A stretch of DNA of 61,885 bases from Pleurocapsa minor HA4230-MV1 (GCA_019359095.1 JAHHHZ010000003.1:1-61885), one strand, 5' to 3'; shown: positions 8,657 to 17,914, counted from the first letter of the stretch. Notes: generated by a model not told the origin, from the sequence alone. Program-made: numbers and translations.

Positions 8657-8941
8657 ATGTTTAAAGCTTGGTTATTTGGTGTGGCAATTTTGTTTGTGCT
8701 GGCAGAGTTTAGTATTTGGCTCAAGCAGTTTATCTTGCCACTGCCAATTTATATATTGGCAGGAGCGTTTTTAGCGATCGCCTCTAATTATGAGCAGGGT
8801 TTAATTGCTTTATTTAGACAGTCAGATGCATTAGCCTCAGATCCTTTAACCCAGACAGCGATTTTAATTGACCAAGCCAAGGCTTTACAAGCTTCAGAAG
8901 TTGCTAGTCAGACTGAAGTTGATAAACAGATTAAAGCGTAA
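8657..8941 (+). CDS. Small conserved membrane protein
   Basis: 94 residues. Two hydrophobic stretches (about 5-20 and 27-43) suggest a hairpin in the membrane with a soluble helical tail rich in Ala, Asp and Gln. I do not recognise a named family. It converges on the receiver gene at 8957, with only 15 nt between stops. Confidence 0.6.
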   Translation: MFKAWLFGVAILFVLAEFSIWLKQFILPLPIYILAGAFLAIASNYEQGLIALFRQSDALASDPLTQTAILIDQAKALQASEVASQTEVDKQIKA

Positions 8942-8956
8942 AGTAAGATAATTGAA

Positions 8957-9355
8957 TTATTTTGCTTGCTCTAGAGCAGAAGTAATAATTTGGGTTAATT
9001 CCTGTTCTGTCCAGGGTTTATATAGACAAGCATGAAGATTTGCTTGTTCTTTGGCTCTTTCAATCGCCTCTTCATCTGCTTGCCCAGTTAACATGACCGT
9101 AATCAATTTAGGAAACTGCTGATGAATTTGAATTAAAAACTCATCCCCTTTAATGCCAGGCATTAGCCAATCTGAGACGATCGCGATTACTTGAATTTCG
9201 TCTTCCTGTAGTTCTTTAATTACTTCCCAAGCTTCATCGGCACTTTCTGCCACTTCATAAATAAAGCGATCGCCAAACTTGCGTTTTAGCTGTTCTTTTA
9301 GGCTGTCTAGAATAACAACCTCGTCATCAACACATAAAATTGCAGATTCACTCAT
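8957..9355 (-). CDS. Single-domain response regulator
   Basis: 132 residues made only of a REC domain: acidic pair in LCVDDEVVI, phospho-acceptor Asp in IVSDWLMPG, Thr in MLTGQAD and Lys in LYKPWT. There is no output domain, so it must act by protein contact or as a phosphate relay. It is 70 nt downstream of the histidine kinase gene on the same strand, separated by heptad repeats, and is its likely partner. The REC domain of the divergent GGDEF-EAL protein is similar (CVDDE, SDxxMP, KPW), so one kinase may feed both. Confidence 0.88.
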   Translation of the reverse strand: MSESAILCVDDEVVILDSLKEQLKRKFGDRFIYEVAESADEAWEVIKELQEDEIQVIAIVSDWLMPGIKGDEFLIQIHQQFPKLITVMLTGQADEEAIERAKEQANLHACLYKPWTEQELTQIITSALEQAK

Positions 9356-9430
9356 GGTTTGATTACTGATTACTGATTACTGATTACTGATTACTGATTA
9401 CTGATTACTGTTCACTGTTCACTGTTCACT
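9356..9430. repeat. Tandem heptanucleotide repeats (TGATTAC, TGTTCAC)
   Basis: About seven copies of GATTACT are followed by three of GTTCACT and a degenerate GATCATT. They fill the whole gap between the kinase and receiver genes. These are short tandemly repeated repetitive sequences of the type known in cyanobacteria. Copies of TGATTAC also occur near 7530, 8005, 24530 and 36977. Confidence 0.9.
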
Positions 9431-11108
9431 GATCATTGCTCAAAGGTAGCCAAACAGTGAATTTAGTATGTCCTGGTTGGCTGGCTACAGTAATAGTGCC
9501 ATTATGTTTGTCAACAATTTTTTTACTAATATGTAGACCTAAACCACTTCCTTCTCCTGTCGGTTTAGTCGTGAAAAAAGCCTCAAATATTTTGTCTTTG
9601 ACTTGAGGAGGAATTCCTGAACCTGAATCGGTTATTTCTACTTTAATGCCCTCATTTTCTAAAGCAGTTGTCAGAGTTAATGTTCCCCCCTGTTTCATAG
9701 CTTGAATGCCATTGTGAATTAGATTAGTCCAGATCTGAATTAGCTCATCAGGATAGCAGAGGATTTCAGGCAGATCTTGATAATGCTGAATGACCTCAAT
9801 GTTATGTTTTAATTGGTTGTGGTAAATTTCTAAGACGGTTGCTAATCCATCTTCTACTTGAGCTAGTTGTTTTTCTTCACTAGCATCAAAGCGAGCGTAG
9901 TTCTTTAGGGCAAAGACAACCTTAGACGCTTTTTCGACTGAAGTCAGAATGGTTTTGTTGTTGTTCAACAAACGAGTTAGATTATAAGCTAAATCTAAAA
10001 TCCAACTAACTTTTCCATGCTGTAGCAGAGGTAAATAGCTGTCAACCTCTTGGACAACTCCAATATCAATTAAGAGATCGGCAATATTGCGTGCATTATT
10101 AACCTGATATTCTTTGAGTTGCTCGGTAATTTGGCGTTTAAGAGGACGTTTTTCGCTAGAAGAAAAAATAGGCTTACTTCTCATCGCCTCTTCAATCAGT
10201 TTGAAAAACAATACTTTTTCTGCTGGATTTAAAAATTCCGACAGCTTGGGTAATTCGGCGATCGCCGCTATCAAAGCCTTGGTGTTGTTGCCTGCTGAGG
10301 CTTGAATCGCGCCTAATGGTGTATTGATCTCGTGAGCAACTCCAGCGACTAATTGTCCTAAGGCAGCCAACTTTTCCTGTTGAATTAGCTGCTGTTGAGC
10401 TAGCGTTAACTCTTTGAGGGTTATTTCTAAATCTCTGGTTTGCAGCTTGAGCTGATTAATATATTCTGCTTGTTGCAAAGCTACTGCTAAATGAGTCGCA
10501 ATTTGCCTCATCAATTCGATTTCAGAATCTGACCAGGTGCGCGTAGATTGATTTTGATATGCACCTAACAAACCCCAAAGTTTTTGCTCCTGAAAAACTG
10601 GAACTAACAAATAAGCTTTGGCTTGATACTGTTCTAGAGCTTGAATATAGCAATCGGGAAATCCTTTGGTGTAAATATCCTCTACTGCGGTGAATTTTTG
10701 TCCGTGAGCATATTTTCCTCCCTGAGTTGATTGCAGAAAACTATCTTGTTGGAGAATATCCCCCTGTTCACCTTTTGACCAATCTCTTAAGAGACAGCGA
10801 TCTTGTTGAACATGACCGTTATTTAACACTTCATAGTTATTTTGTTCAACTAGTAAAGAAACCCAGCCAGCACCCACGGATTCTGCCAGAACCTGACCAC
10901 TCCAGTCATCATTAAACTGATAAACGATCAAGCGATCGCATTCTAAGACGCGACGTACTTCTTGAGTCGTGATCGTGAAAATAGTTTGAATATCTTGAGA
11001 ACAGCGAATTTTATCAATAATTGTGGATGCTACTTTGATTCGTTCTGTAGCCACTGATTCTAGTAGATTTGGCGATTCCTCTTGGGTTGGTGGTTGATAA
11101 TTATTCAT
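9426..11108 (-). CDS. GAF-domain sensor histidine kinase
   Basis: 560 residues. A GAF domain spans about residues 35-215 (VLECDRLIVYQFNDDWSGQV to the end of the helix AVALQQAEY); it lacks the Cys-His pair of bilin-binding GAF domains. A coiled coil leads to the H box GVAHEINTPLGAI near residue 257, then an unusually long 170-residue helical linker, and the ATPase domain with IHNGIQAM, DSGSGIPP and GLGLHI. It is soluble. It is divergent from the REC-PAS-GGDEF-EAL gene and followed by a lone receiver, which makes a phosphorelay to c-di-GMP output plausible. The long linker is shared with the protein at 32981. Confidence 0.9.
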   Translation of the reverse strand: MNNYQPPTQEESPNLLESVATERIKVASTIIDKIRCSQDIQTIFTITTQEVRRVLECDRLIVYQFNDDWSGQVLAESVGAGWVSLLVEQNNYEVLNNGHVQQDRCLLRDWSKGEQGDILQQDSFLQSTQGGKYAHGQKFTAVEDIYTKGFPDCYIQALEQYQAKAYLLVPVFQEQKLWGLLGAYQNQSTRTWSDSEIELMRQIATHLAVALQQAEYINQLKLQTRDLEITLKELTLAQQQLIQQEKLAALGQLVAGVAHEINTPLGAIQASAGNNTKALIAAIAELPKLSEFLNPAEKVLFFKLIEEAMRSKPIFSSSEKRPLKRQITEQLKEYQVNNARNIADLLIDIGVVQEVDSYLPLLQHGKVSWILDLAYNLTRLLNNNKTILTSVEKASKVVFALKNYARFDASEEKQLAQVEDGLATVLEIYHNQLKHNIEVIQHYQDLPEILCYPDELIQIWTNLIHNGIQAMKQGGTLTLTTALENEGIKVEITDSGSGIPPQVKDKIFEAFFTTKPTGEGSGLGLHISKKIVDKHNGTITVASQPGHTKFTVWLPLSNDQ

Positions 11109-11328
11109 AAAGTAAACAGCTAGCCAAACAATTTATCTAGTTTGTCCTAGCAAATTGCCAACGGCAAGCTGAATCAAGAGAGACAAGTAAAATTACTTAG
11201 CTAATTTTTGGTAATCTTGTTCAAGTTAGTGATAATTTTGGTCGTCATTTCGGGAACTTATAAATACAGTGGAGATTAGCGATCGCTATCACCAGTAGCA
11301 ATAATGTCTTGTCGGACATACAATTTAC

Positions 11329-13521
11329 ATGGGCAATAATCAAACTAAAAATTCTGCTTGGCAATCAAAAGCTTCGTTAAGTACTAATGTTGATGATAGT
11401 AGGGCAGCAATTATCTGCGTTGATGATGAACCTGTAATTTTAAGTAGTCTGGGAGAACAGCTTAAACGTTCTTTAGGTCAGAAATATGAAATTGAATTAG
11501 TAGATAGTGGAGCGGAGGCGATCGCTCTTTGTGCTGAATTAGTGGCGGAGGGAATCCAGATTCCCCTGATTATTTCCGATCAAATTATGCCTGAGATGAT
11601 GGGAGATGAGTTATTAATTAAGCTTCATGCTCTCTATCCTGACACGCTAAAAATTCTCCTAACAGGGCAAGCCAATGCCGATGCGGTGGGTAATTTGGTT
11701 AACGCTGCGGCTTTATATCGATATGTGACTAAGCCTTGGGCGGAAACAGATTTGATTCTTACCGTTGAAGAAGCTTTACGCCGTTATCAGCAAGAGCAAC
11801 AGTTAGCTGAACAAAATCAAATTCTCTTAGAGGTTAATCACCAGCTAGCTAGTGCAATTTCTCTGCTGCAAGCTACCTTAGAAGCCACAGCAGATGGCAT
11901 TTTGGTTTTAAACGAGAGTGGAAATGTAATCAACTATAATCAAAAATTTATTGACATTTGGGGATTGCCCAACAAGATCGAGCTAAATCGCGACCAAATT
12001 TTGACCTGGATTTTAGCCGAACTTACTGAACCCTATGCCAACAGCTTAAAAGAACGATATGCTCAGTTTAATTCTCCTAAATTTAATTCTTTAGAACTAA
12101 AAAACGGCAAAGTATTGGAGTGCTATTCTCAGGTACAGCAACTTCAAGAGCAGGCAATGGGACAGGTTTTGAGCTTTCGAGATGTAACCGAACACAAAAA
12201 AGCTCAGACGATCATTCAACATCAGGCTTTTCACGATTCTCTAACTGATTTACCCAATCGAACTCTATTTGATCGCGAATTAGCTAAAGCCTTGAATCAG
12301 GCTCAGCAGCAAAATCAGATGTTGGCAGTAGTATTTATCGATTTAGATCGTTTTAAGACGATCAATGATACTTTAGGACATGCAATTGGGGATTTATTGC
12401 TCAAAAGTGTGGTCAAGCGATTAGAACGTTGCGTGAGAGAAAAAGACATTATTGCTCGTTGGGGTGGGGATGAATTTACCCTACTGCTACCTGAAATCAA
12501 TTGTCGAGATGATGCAACAGCGATCGCCCAAAGAATTTTGTCAGCTCTCAAGCCTGGATTCAAGCTGGATCGACACTATCTGCATATTACTAGTAGTTTA
12601 GGGATTGCTGTCTTTCCTGATGATGGTAAAGATGCGGAAACTTTACTCAAAAATGCTGATGTAGCTCTTTATTGGGTCAAAGAAAAAGGTCGCAACAATT
12701 ATCAACACTACACCTTGAGGCTTAATTCTCAAGCTCACGAATTGCTGAGTATAGAGAACAGCCTGCATCATGCTTTAGCGAATCAAGAGTTTACTCTTTG
12801 CTATCAACCAATCGTCGAGGTTCAGACTAACAAAATTGTCAAACTAGAAGCTTTACTCCGTTGGCAGCAACCCGATCTGGGCATGGTTTATCCTGATTTG
12901 TTTATTCCCATCGCCGAAGAAAACGGTTTGATTGTCGATATTGGAGCTTGGGCATTACAAACCGCCTGCGCTCAAACAAAAGCATGGCAAAATATGGGCT
13001 TGTCTGACTTAATCGTCTCGGTCAATTTATCGGCTCGCCAATTTTACAACAACGATCTGGTACAGACAGTAAAGCAAATCTTGCGTTCAACAGAACTAAG
13101 TCCCAATTACTTAGAACTGGAAATAACCGAAACAGCGACGATGCGCAACACTAATCTGGCTAAACAGATACTATTGAGTCTGCATCAGATGGGGATCTCT
13201 CTTTCCATGGATGATTTTGGCACGGGATACTCATCACTGAGCTATCTTAAAGACTTTCCTTTTAGCACGATTAAAATCGATCGCTCTTTTGTCCAAGATC
13301 TCAGTTTTGACTCTAGTAACTTCGCTATTATCAACGCAATTACCACTTTAGGAGCAGGCTTAAATCTTCAAATCATTGCGGAAGGGGTAGAATCTGAACA
13401 GCTCAAGAACTTGTTAAAAACTTTGCACTGTGACTACATGCAAGGATACTTTTTTAGTTTGCCCCTAACAGCAGAGCAAGCAACTAAGCTACTTTTAAAC
13501 TCTTTAAGTCATAAAGCTTAA
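11329..13521 (+). CDS. REC-PAS-GGDEF-EAL cyclic-di-GMP regulator
   Basis: 730 residues. REC lies at about 25-150 (ICVDDEPVI, Asp in IISDQIMPE), PAS at about 180-290 (TLEATADGILVLNESGNVIN), GGDEF at about 300-460 with intact RWGGDEFTLLLP, and EAL at about 480-725 with KLEALLRW and MDDFGTGYSSL. Both catalytic signatures are intact, so it may make or break c-di-GMP. No clear RxxD inhibitory site stands out before GGDEF. It is divergent from the GAF kinase with a 220-bp shared promoter region, and the receiver is a likely target of that kinase. Confidence 0.93.
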   Translation: MGNNQTKNSAWQSKASLSTNVDDSRAAIICVDDEPVILSSLGEQLKRSLGQKYEIELVDSGAEAIALCAELVAEGIQIPLIISDQIMPEMMGDELLIKLHALYPDTLKILLTGQANADAVGNLVNAAALYRYVTKPWAETDLILTVEEALRRYQQEQQLAEQNQILLEVNHQLASAISLLQATLEATADGILVLNESGNVINYNQKFIDIWGLPNKIELNRDQILTWILAELTEPYANSLKERYAQFNSPKFNSLELKNGKVLECYSQVQQLQEQAMGQVLSFRDVTEHKKAQTIIQHQAFHDSLTDLPNRTLFDRELAKALNQAQQQNQMLAVVFIDLDRFKTINDTLGHAIGDLLLKSVVKRLERCVREKDIIARWGGDEFTLLLPEINCRDDATAIAQRILSALKPGFKLDRHYLHITSSLGIAVFPDDGKDAETLLKNADVALYWVKEKGRNNYQHYTLRLNSQAHELLSIENSLHHALANQEFTLCYQPIVEVQTNKIVKLEALLRWQQPDLGMVYPDLFIPIAEENGLIVDIGAWALQTACAQTKAWQNMGLSDLIVSVNLSARQFYNNDLVQTVKQILRSTELSPNYLELEITETATMRNTNLAKQILLSLHQMGISLSMDDFGTGYSSLSYLKDFPFSTIKIDRSFVQDLSFDSSNFAIINAITTLGAGLNLQIIAEGVESEQLKNLLKTLHCDYMQGYFFSLPLTAEQATKLLLNSLSHKA

Positions 13522-13570
13522 GGATGTTACTCAAGCTGCTAATTTATTCTAGAGGTTTTATGTAGGGGTT

Positions 13571-13648
13571 TGGGGACTTGGGGACGTGGGGACTTGGGGC
13601 AATAATTCTCCCAACCTCCCAACCTCCCAACCTCCCAACCTCCCAACA
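13571..13648. repeat. Octad repeats GGGGACTT and CTCCCAAC between convergent genes
   Basis: Three to four copies of GGGGACTT-like octads (13571-13599) are followed by five copies of CCCAACCT (13608-13646). The two blocks are partly complementary and could fold on each other, which may give a bidirectional terminator. Related octads (CCCCAAGT) occur at 34486-34513. Confidence 0.75.
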
Positions 13649-13688
13649 TAATTGTAATTACTAACTCTTCTGTGGTTAACGTCAGCTA

Positions 13689-14264
13689 CTAATTCAGGTT
13701 TTTTCTGATTTGCTCTAGCTCTTCATCCACTTCCCATTTTTGAAATTCAGCTTCTAAAGGATCGGCGCTACGACCATACTGAGGAGGATTAGCACCCCGA
13801 TCCCAGCCAATCGTATCACTAGAGGATTTGGTAGTGCTAGTAGATTGAGCTTGAGCTTGAGCAGACTGTTTAAGCTCTTGACGCTTTTGCTTAACTTGTA
13901 ATAGCAATTCTTTAGCTTGGGTGGTGCGCTGTTTAACCCCCGCCATCTGTCCCCAAATTTGATTGCCTTGCCTAAGTAATTCAGCTTCTCGCTCTCTGGC
14001 TGCATCTGCTAAATCCTGTCGATTAGCTTTCTCCGCCTTGCCAATTCTACCGTGCCAAGTTTGAATATCATTGGCGATCGCCAGAATTTGATCCTGGAGG
14101 CTTTTTTCTTCTAACTGAAGTCGAGAAATCAGCTTAACGGTATCTTGTTCCTGTTCGCGTAATTGCTCCTCTAATGCCTGTAATTCAAGATGGGGATTGT
14201 TCTGCAAGAATTCATCGAGTCGCTCTTCTAAAAATTGATTAATGTCATCAAATAAACCCATCAT
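13689..14264 (-). CDS. Cyanobacterial coiled-coil protein (TIGR04376-like)
   Basis: 191 residues, almost wholly helical from 20 to 140 (LQALEEQLREQEQDTVKL and later LLRQGNQIWGQMAGVKQRT), with a low-complexity linker and a short acidic C-terminal tail. The opening GLFDDINQFLEERLDEFL and the QIWGQM motif fit a cyanobacteria-only family of unknown function that I recall as TIGR04376. It starts 33 nt after the stop of the GspC-like gene on the same strand, so the two probably form an operon, perhaps at the cell envelope. Confidence 0.68.
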   Translation of the reverse strand: MMGLFDDINQFLEERLDEFLQNNPHLELQALEEQLREQEQDTVKLISRLQLEEKSLQDQILAIANDIQTWHGRIGKAEKANRQDLADAAREREAELLRQGNQIWGQMAGVKQRTTQAKELLLQVKQKRQELKQSAQAQAQSTSTTKSSSDTIGWDRGANPPQYGRSADPLEAEFQKWEVDEELEQIRKNLN

Positions 14265-14297
14265 TTAGTTCTCAAATACTTGGCTTTATGTCATATT

Positions 14298-15335
14298 CTA
14301 GAACGTTTCGCCGACAGAGATAGAACGAACCTCTCCTTGATAGCTAATATTGGCTTGCTGATTAGCGATCGATTCTAAAATCCAACCGTCGCTGTTAATT
14401 TCTTCTCCTAACCAAACTCGCCTAGTTTGACCTTGAACCTTGACCAATGCTGCTGAGCGATCGCCTCCTAATTCTAAGACTCCCATTAATGTATGGTTGA
14501 TCTTTGGTTTGGGGGCGATCGCCACTTGATTACTCGGTGCTGAATTGTCCGCATGATCTGCGATCGGAGTGGGTGCGGGTAGAGGAGGAGGAGCGGGAAT
14601 GGCTAAGGGTTCAGCAGGTGCAAGCTGAGGTGGAGGAATATCTGAAATACTGCTGTTGGGTAAAGCCAAAGGTAGATTATTATTACTGCTGGCTATATTC
14701 GGTGTTGTCGGTGCGGGGGTATAGACGGGAACATAAACCACCTGCTCGTTAGTTTTTTGCTTGGCTGCAACTTGACGATCTATCTGATTAAGCGATCGCT
14801 CCATGTAGTCAATAAACTCAACGTCAGACTTTGATAGCACCACATTCTTGCCACCCATCAAGCCGATCAGTAAATTTTGACCCTGATGCCCAAACAGCCA
14901 CCAAAGGACAAATAAACTATAGCTACAGGCAAGAGCAAACAGCATTTTTCCCAAATAATCACTGGGAGTCGATGAGTTCAAACTTGACCTTAAATTTGAC
15001 TCTGGGTAATTATTTTTAGTGGCATGAATTATTTCTGCCAGATTTAAGCTGTAGTCGGCTGTAGGTTGATACCAATTGTGATCGATCGTCGTCGCCGTAT
15101 TAGAAGTAGTAACAATGGCGGATGGCTGTTTCTGAGTCTTTTGCGTCTTAGTTACTGAAATTTGACCATCATGACCATCATGGGATATTCTTTGTTGCTG
15201 AAAACTAAGAGCGCGATCGATCTTAAGCTTGCCTAAATTTGATGGAGAATGACGATTCTTAGAACGAGATAAGCTTAGACTTTCAATAAAAGAAAATTCT
15301 TGGCTTATTTGGCAATAACTTTTATCCCTCAACAT
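14298..15335 (-). CDS. GspC/PilP-like single-span envelope protein
   Basis: 345 residues. A cytoplasmic N-terminal region of about 130 residues precedes one membrane helix (FALACSYSLFVLWWLFG), followed by a proline-rich periplasmic linker (PPPQLAPAEPLAIPAPPPLP) and a C-terminal domain of about 60 residues (LMGVLELGGDRSAALVK to RSISVGETF). That tail has the pattern of the homology region of GspC, with a small beta domain whose motif ends in VGE. It may link an inner-membrane machine, such as type IV pilus or secretion, to the outer membrane, but no other such gene is nearby. Confidence 0.6.
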   Translation of the reverse strand: MLRDKSYCQISQEFSFIESLSLSRSKNRHSPSNLGKLKIDRALSFQQQRISHDGHDGQISVTKTQKTQKQPSAIVTTSNTATTIDHNWYQPTADYSLNLAEIIHATKNNYPESNLRSSLNSSTPSDYLGKMLFALACSYSLFVLWWLFGHQGQNLLIGLMGGKNVVLSKSDVEFIDYMERSLNQIDRQVAAKQKTNEQVVYVPVYTPAPTTPNIASSNNNLPLALPNSSISDIPPPQLAPAEPLAIPAPPPLPAPTPIADHADNSAPSNQVAIAPKPKINHTLMGVLELGGDRSAALVKVQGQTRRVWLGEEINSDGWILESIANQQANISYQGEVRSISVGETF

Positions 15336-15457
15336 AGGGTATTTGGCGACTAAATTAACCTATCTAACATAAGCCTGCTGTCTTACTTCCACCATAGTGT
15401 TTTTTCAGAGGCTCACGAATCGCTCCCAATTGTTGAGCGTGTAAATACGGACTTTAA

Positions 15458-15628
15458 TTAATTTAGAGTCAAGTTAGCTAATAAATAATTGATAATTGAT
15501 AATTGATCGACAGGTGCAGGAATCATTTCCCCCCGAAAATCAATGAGCTGCACGACTACTAAATAAGCGATCGCAATTAAAATTGAAATTACGCCCGTAA
15601 TGATTGCCACTATTTTGCCTTTATCCAT
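15458..15628 (-). CDS. Small conserved cyanobacterial membrane protein
   Basis: 56 residues read by eye from the ATG at 15628: MDKGKIVAIITGVISILI, then LVVVQLIDFRGEMIPAP. One membrane helix is followed by a conserved FRGEM-PAP motif that I recall from short uncharacterised proteins in many cyanobacteria. The C-terminal dozen residues are encoded by AATTGATAATTGATAATTGAT repeats, so the natural end may have been altered by repeat expansion. Confidence 0.62.
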   Translation of the reverse strand: MDKGKIVAIITGVISILIAIAYLVVVQLIDFRGEMIPAPVDQLSIINYLLANLTLN

Positions 15629-15962
15629 GATCGTTCTACTCTGCTGATTACTCTTTATTGTTTCACCAAAAGCTATCAGTCACAATGAGCAATGAACAGA
15701 GGTCTTATACGAAGTCCGTTTAGACAATTGCAATAAAACTCGCGCCAAGACGCAAAGACGTTTATCCCGCTTAGTTTGGGGCAAAGATTTTACAAGAAGT
15801 AATCAAGCGGACTTGATATTAAACCTGATTAATCAATTGTTCAATGTTCACTGATCATTGATAAAAATATCCCCAATCTCTAATCTAAGAAACTGAGGAC
15901 AATCAATAATTTATTAAACTTTAACTGCTAAATCTTAATTTCACTTAAACAAGTAATTAAAA
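15629..15962. other. Gene-free region upstream of the 56-residue membrane protein
   Basis: No credible ORF was seen. It holds an imperfect inverted repeat, GAAGTCCGTTT near 15710 and AAGCGGACTT near 15806, separated by about 90 bases, and TTCACTGATCATTGAT repeats near 15848. The rest is AT-rich. Confidence 0.5.
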
Positions 15963-16298
15963 TTACCAACCATTTTCCGCTTGAGACAAAACATAGGTTG
16001 CTACATCCTCAATTTGCGCATCAGTTAAACGACCTTTAAATGCTGGCATCGCATTCTTACCATTATTCACTTGGTAGATAATATTCTCAAGGGAATTCAT
16101 TTCATATTTATCGAGAGCCTCTTTTTGCAGGGTTTTAGCTCCATTAATCACATTCTTTCCCCCTGCATGGCAAGCAGCGCAGTTGGCACTAAAAATTTTA
16201 CCTCCACTAGCAGCATCCCCCGCGAGAGCAGGAGTAGCAAAGGTGAACATTGCAGCAGTTAAAAATACTAACAACGTTGATATAAGTTTGGCAAACAT
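15963..16298 (-). CDS. petJ: Cytochrome c6
   Basis: 111 residues with a Sec signal peptide (cleavage near ALA-GDAAS, residue 26). The haem attachment motif is Cys40-Ala-Ala-Cys43-His44 and the axial ligand is Met84 in NAMPAF. It carries electrons from cytochrome b6f to photosystem I or to the terminal oxidase in the thylakoid lumen. It is divergent from plastocyanin, its functional substitute, across 273 bases that hold a candidate operator. Copper availability usually decides which of the two is made. Confidence 0.96.
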   Translation of the reverse strand: MFAKLISTLLVFLTAAMFTFATPALAGDAASGGKIFSANCAACHAGGKNVINGAKTLQKEALDKYEMNSLENIIYQVNNGKNAMPAFKGRLTDAQIEDVATYVLSQAENGW

Positions 16299-16395
16299 GG
16301 TTTCTCCTCTGAAAACAAATATATTTCAATCACAAGCTGATTGTGGTCAACTTTCGATATTCGGTGATCCACACAAAACTGTCAAAAGACAAGTC

Positions 16396-16408
16396 GTAGA
16401 AGTTCTAC
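16396..16408. promoter_or_regulatory. Candidate operator in the petJ-petE intergenic region
   Basis: GTAGAAGTTCTAC is a perfect 6+1+6 palindrome. It is flanked by direct repeats AAGTCGT (16391-16397 and 16409-16415), and a related half site ACTTCTGTAGTA follows at 16419-16430. The core resembles operators of BlaI/CopY-type repressors, the class to which the copper-linked PetR regulator of petE/petJ belongs. The assignment is inference from location and symmetry. Confidence 0.45.
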
Positions 16409-16571
16409 AAGTCGTCAAACTTCTGTAGTAATATATATAAGTAGGGATTAAGCCTATTTAAAGCTCTAAATTTTTAATTGAAGTAAATAGGTTTTAGATC
16501 GGGTCTGAAATCCAGATTTTGGGAATCGCTCCTTAAAAAAAATCATATTTGACAACAGAGAGTTCAACAAA

Positions 16572-16931
16572 ATGACTAAAAGAATAACCTTGTTATTGTC
16601 CGCACTAGTATTAGTAGTATCCACTTTCTTCCTCGGCGTTAACCCCGCAGCAGCAGAAACTGTTTCTGTAAAAATGGGTACTGATAATGGAATGCTTAAG
16701 TTTGACCCTGCTACGGTAACAATCAAAGCTGGCGATACAGTGAAGTGGGAAAATAACAAAATGTCTCCCCACAACGTAGTATTTGAAAAAGCGGCTGACA
16801 AATCTCACAAAAACCTCGTGTTTTCCCCTGGAGATGGTTACGAAAGCACTTTTAACGAAGCTGGTGAATACTCTTACTACTGTGAGCCTCACCGTGGTGC
16901 TGGCATGGTTGGTAAGGTTGTAGTTCAGTAA
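16572..16931 (+). CDS. petE: Plastocyanin
   Basis: 119 residues with a signal peptide ending near PAAA-ETV (residue 28). The type 1 copper site is complete: His67 (SPHNVVF), Cys104 and His107 ([11 protein letters not shown]) and Met112. It is a lumenal electron carrier between cytochrome b6f and photosystem I, normally made when copper is available. It is divergent from petJ and followed by a clear terminator, so it is monocistronic. Confidence 0.97.
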   Translation: MTKRITLLLSALVLVVSTFFLGVNPAAAETVSVKMGTDNGMLKFDPATVTIKAGDTVKWENNKMSPHNVVFEKAADKSHKNLVFSPGDGYESTFNEAGEYSYYCEPHRGAGMVGKVVVQ

Positions 16932-17003
16932 TTGGGTCCATAGTTTAGTTTGCTCCTCAAAAGCAAGCTAGATAAACTCAAGAATGATCGAGTAATAGAG
17001 AGT

Positions 17004-17039
17004 AGAGGTAGCTGAGATTCGGCTTACCTCTCTTTTTTT
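17004..17039 (+). terminator. Rho-independent terminator of petE
   Basis: AGAGGTA (17004-17010) pairs with TACCTCT (17025-17031), extended inward with one mismatch by GC/GGC, and is followed by seven T residues. It lies 73 nt after the petE stop codon. Confidence 0.82.
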
Positions 17040-17103
17040 CGCTAATATGAGTATTAATAGCAACTATTTGACTTAATTTTTTTAATTATAAATACAAGCA
17101 AGA

Positions 17104-17391
17104 ATGATAGATTTATCCCCCGAAGAATTAGCACGAGCCAGAAAAAATAACCTTTCCCCTGAGAAATATGCTCGTTTGAAAGCAGAATCTAAAGCTCCCT
17201 ACAGAGGCTTGCGCAAGTTTTTCTATGTTGCTTTTGGCGCATCGGGTTTAATTGGCGCGTTTGTATTTTTGGCAAAGTTAGCAGCAGGTCAAGATTTGGC
17301 AAATAACTTGCCGAACTTTGCTCTCCAGATTGGAGTAGTTGCGCTGATGGTGTTTCTATTTCGGATCGATCAAGCTAAAGATGAAAAATAA
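17104..17391 (+). CDS. DUF3493 family protein
   Basis: 95 residues. The N-terminal LSPEELARARKNNLSPEKYA and KAPYRGLRKFFYVAFGASG followed by two membrane helices (about 42-60 and 70-87) are the DUF3493 pattern shared by cyanobacteria and plastids, where related proteins (LPA-type) are linked to photosystem II assembly. That functional link is from the family and not shown here. It is monocistronic as far as can be seen. Confidence 0.78.
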   Translation: MIDLSPEELARARKNNLSPEKYARLKAESKAPYRGLRKFFYVAFGASGLIGAFVFLAKLAAGQDLANNLPNFALQIGVVALMVFLFRIDQAKDEK

Positions 17392-17549
17392 ACTAAAGAT
17401 CCAAATTGTAGTCATATTTTGAGCATTATCATGAATGACTTACAAAAGTGTAGAGAAAGATTAAAAGCTAATAGCTATAAAATAACTATATTTCTCATAA
17501 CGGCTAATTCCTGAGAAATACCTGTTTACAATTTAAATCAATAATAACA

Positions 17550-17837
17550 ATGGATAACCCAATCATTCAAACTGATTTAGTTCGGGTATTAGACAAACTA
17601 GACAACAAGTTTGACAGGCTAGAAACAAAAATAGATAAGTTAGATGAAAAAATAGACAAATTAGAAATAGGTCAAACAGAAATTAAAGGCAATATTAAAG
17701 CTTTAGAAGTTAAAACAGAGCAGCTAGACAAAAGAATGGGTAATGTAGAATTTGGTATACGAGGTATTTTAATTGGTCTTATTGTGTTTATATTTGGTGG
17801 ATTTGCCATGTTTTTTTGGACATCCAACAAGCTTTAA
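17550..17837 (+). CDS. Small coiled-coil protein with C-terminal membrane anchor
   Basis: 95 residues. A long heptad coiled coil (repeats of LDKLDNKFDRLETKIDKL type, residues 8-65) ends in one membrane helix (GIRGILIGLIVFIFGGFAM). Such tail-anchored coiled coils are frequent in cyanobacteria and resemble holin-associated XhlA-like proteins only in architecture. Function unknown. Confidence 0.62.
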   Translation: MDNPIIQTDLVRVLDKLDNKFDRLETKIDKLDEKIDKLEIGQTEIKGNIKALEVKTEQLDKRMGNVEFGIRGILIGLIVFIFGGFAMFFWTSNKL

Positions 17838-17914
17838 TTACTAAAAGATATGGGCGAGCGATCGCTCTATAGAGAACAACCGCTTTAATTTCACTTCAGT
17901 TTATTTCCTGACGA

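Noticed and set aside
9356-9430. Regular repeats that might be a CRISPR array
   Set aside because: Units are 7 bases in direct tandem with no spacers; they are simple heptad repeats.
9426-11108. Bilin-binding phytochrome-like photoreceptor
   Set aside because: The GAF domain lacks the Cys-His chromophore site, and no PHY or CBCR signature is seen.
14504-14752. 82-codon plus-strand ORF opposite the GspC-like gene
   Set aside because: Encoded by the antisense of a proline-rich linker; its composition follows from that and it has no family features.
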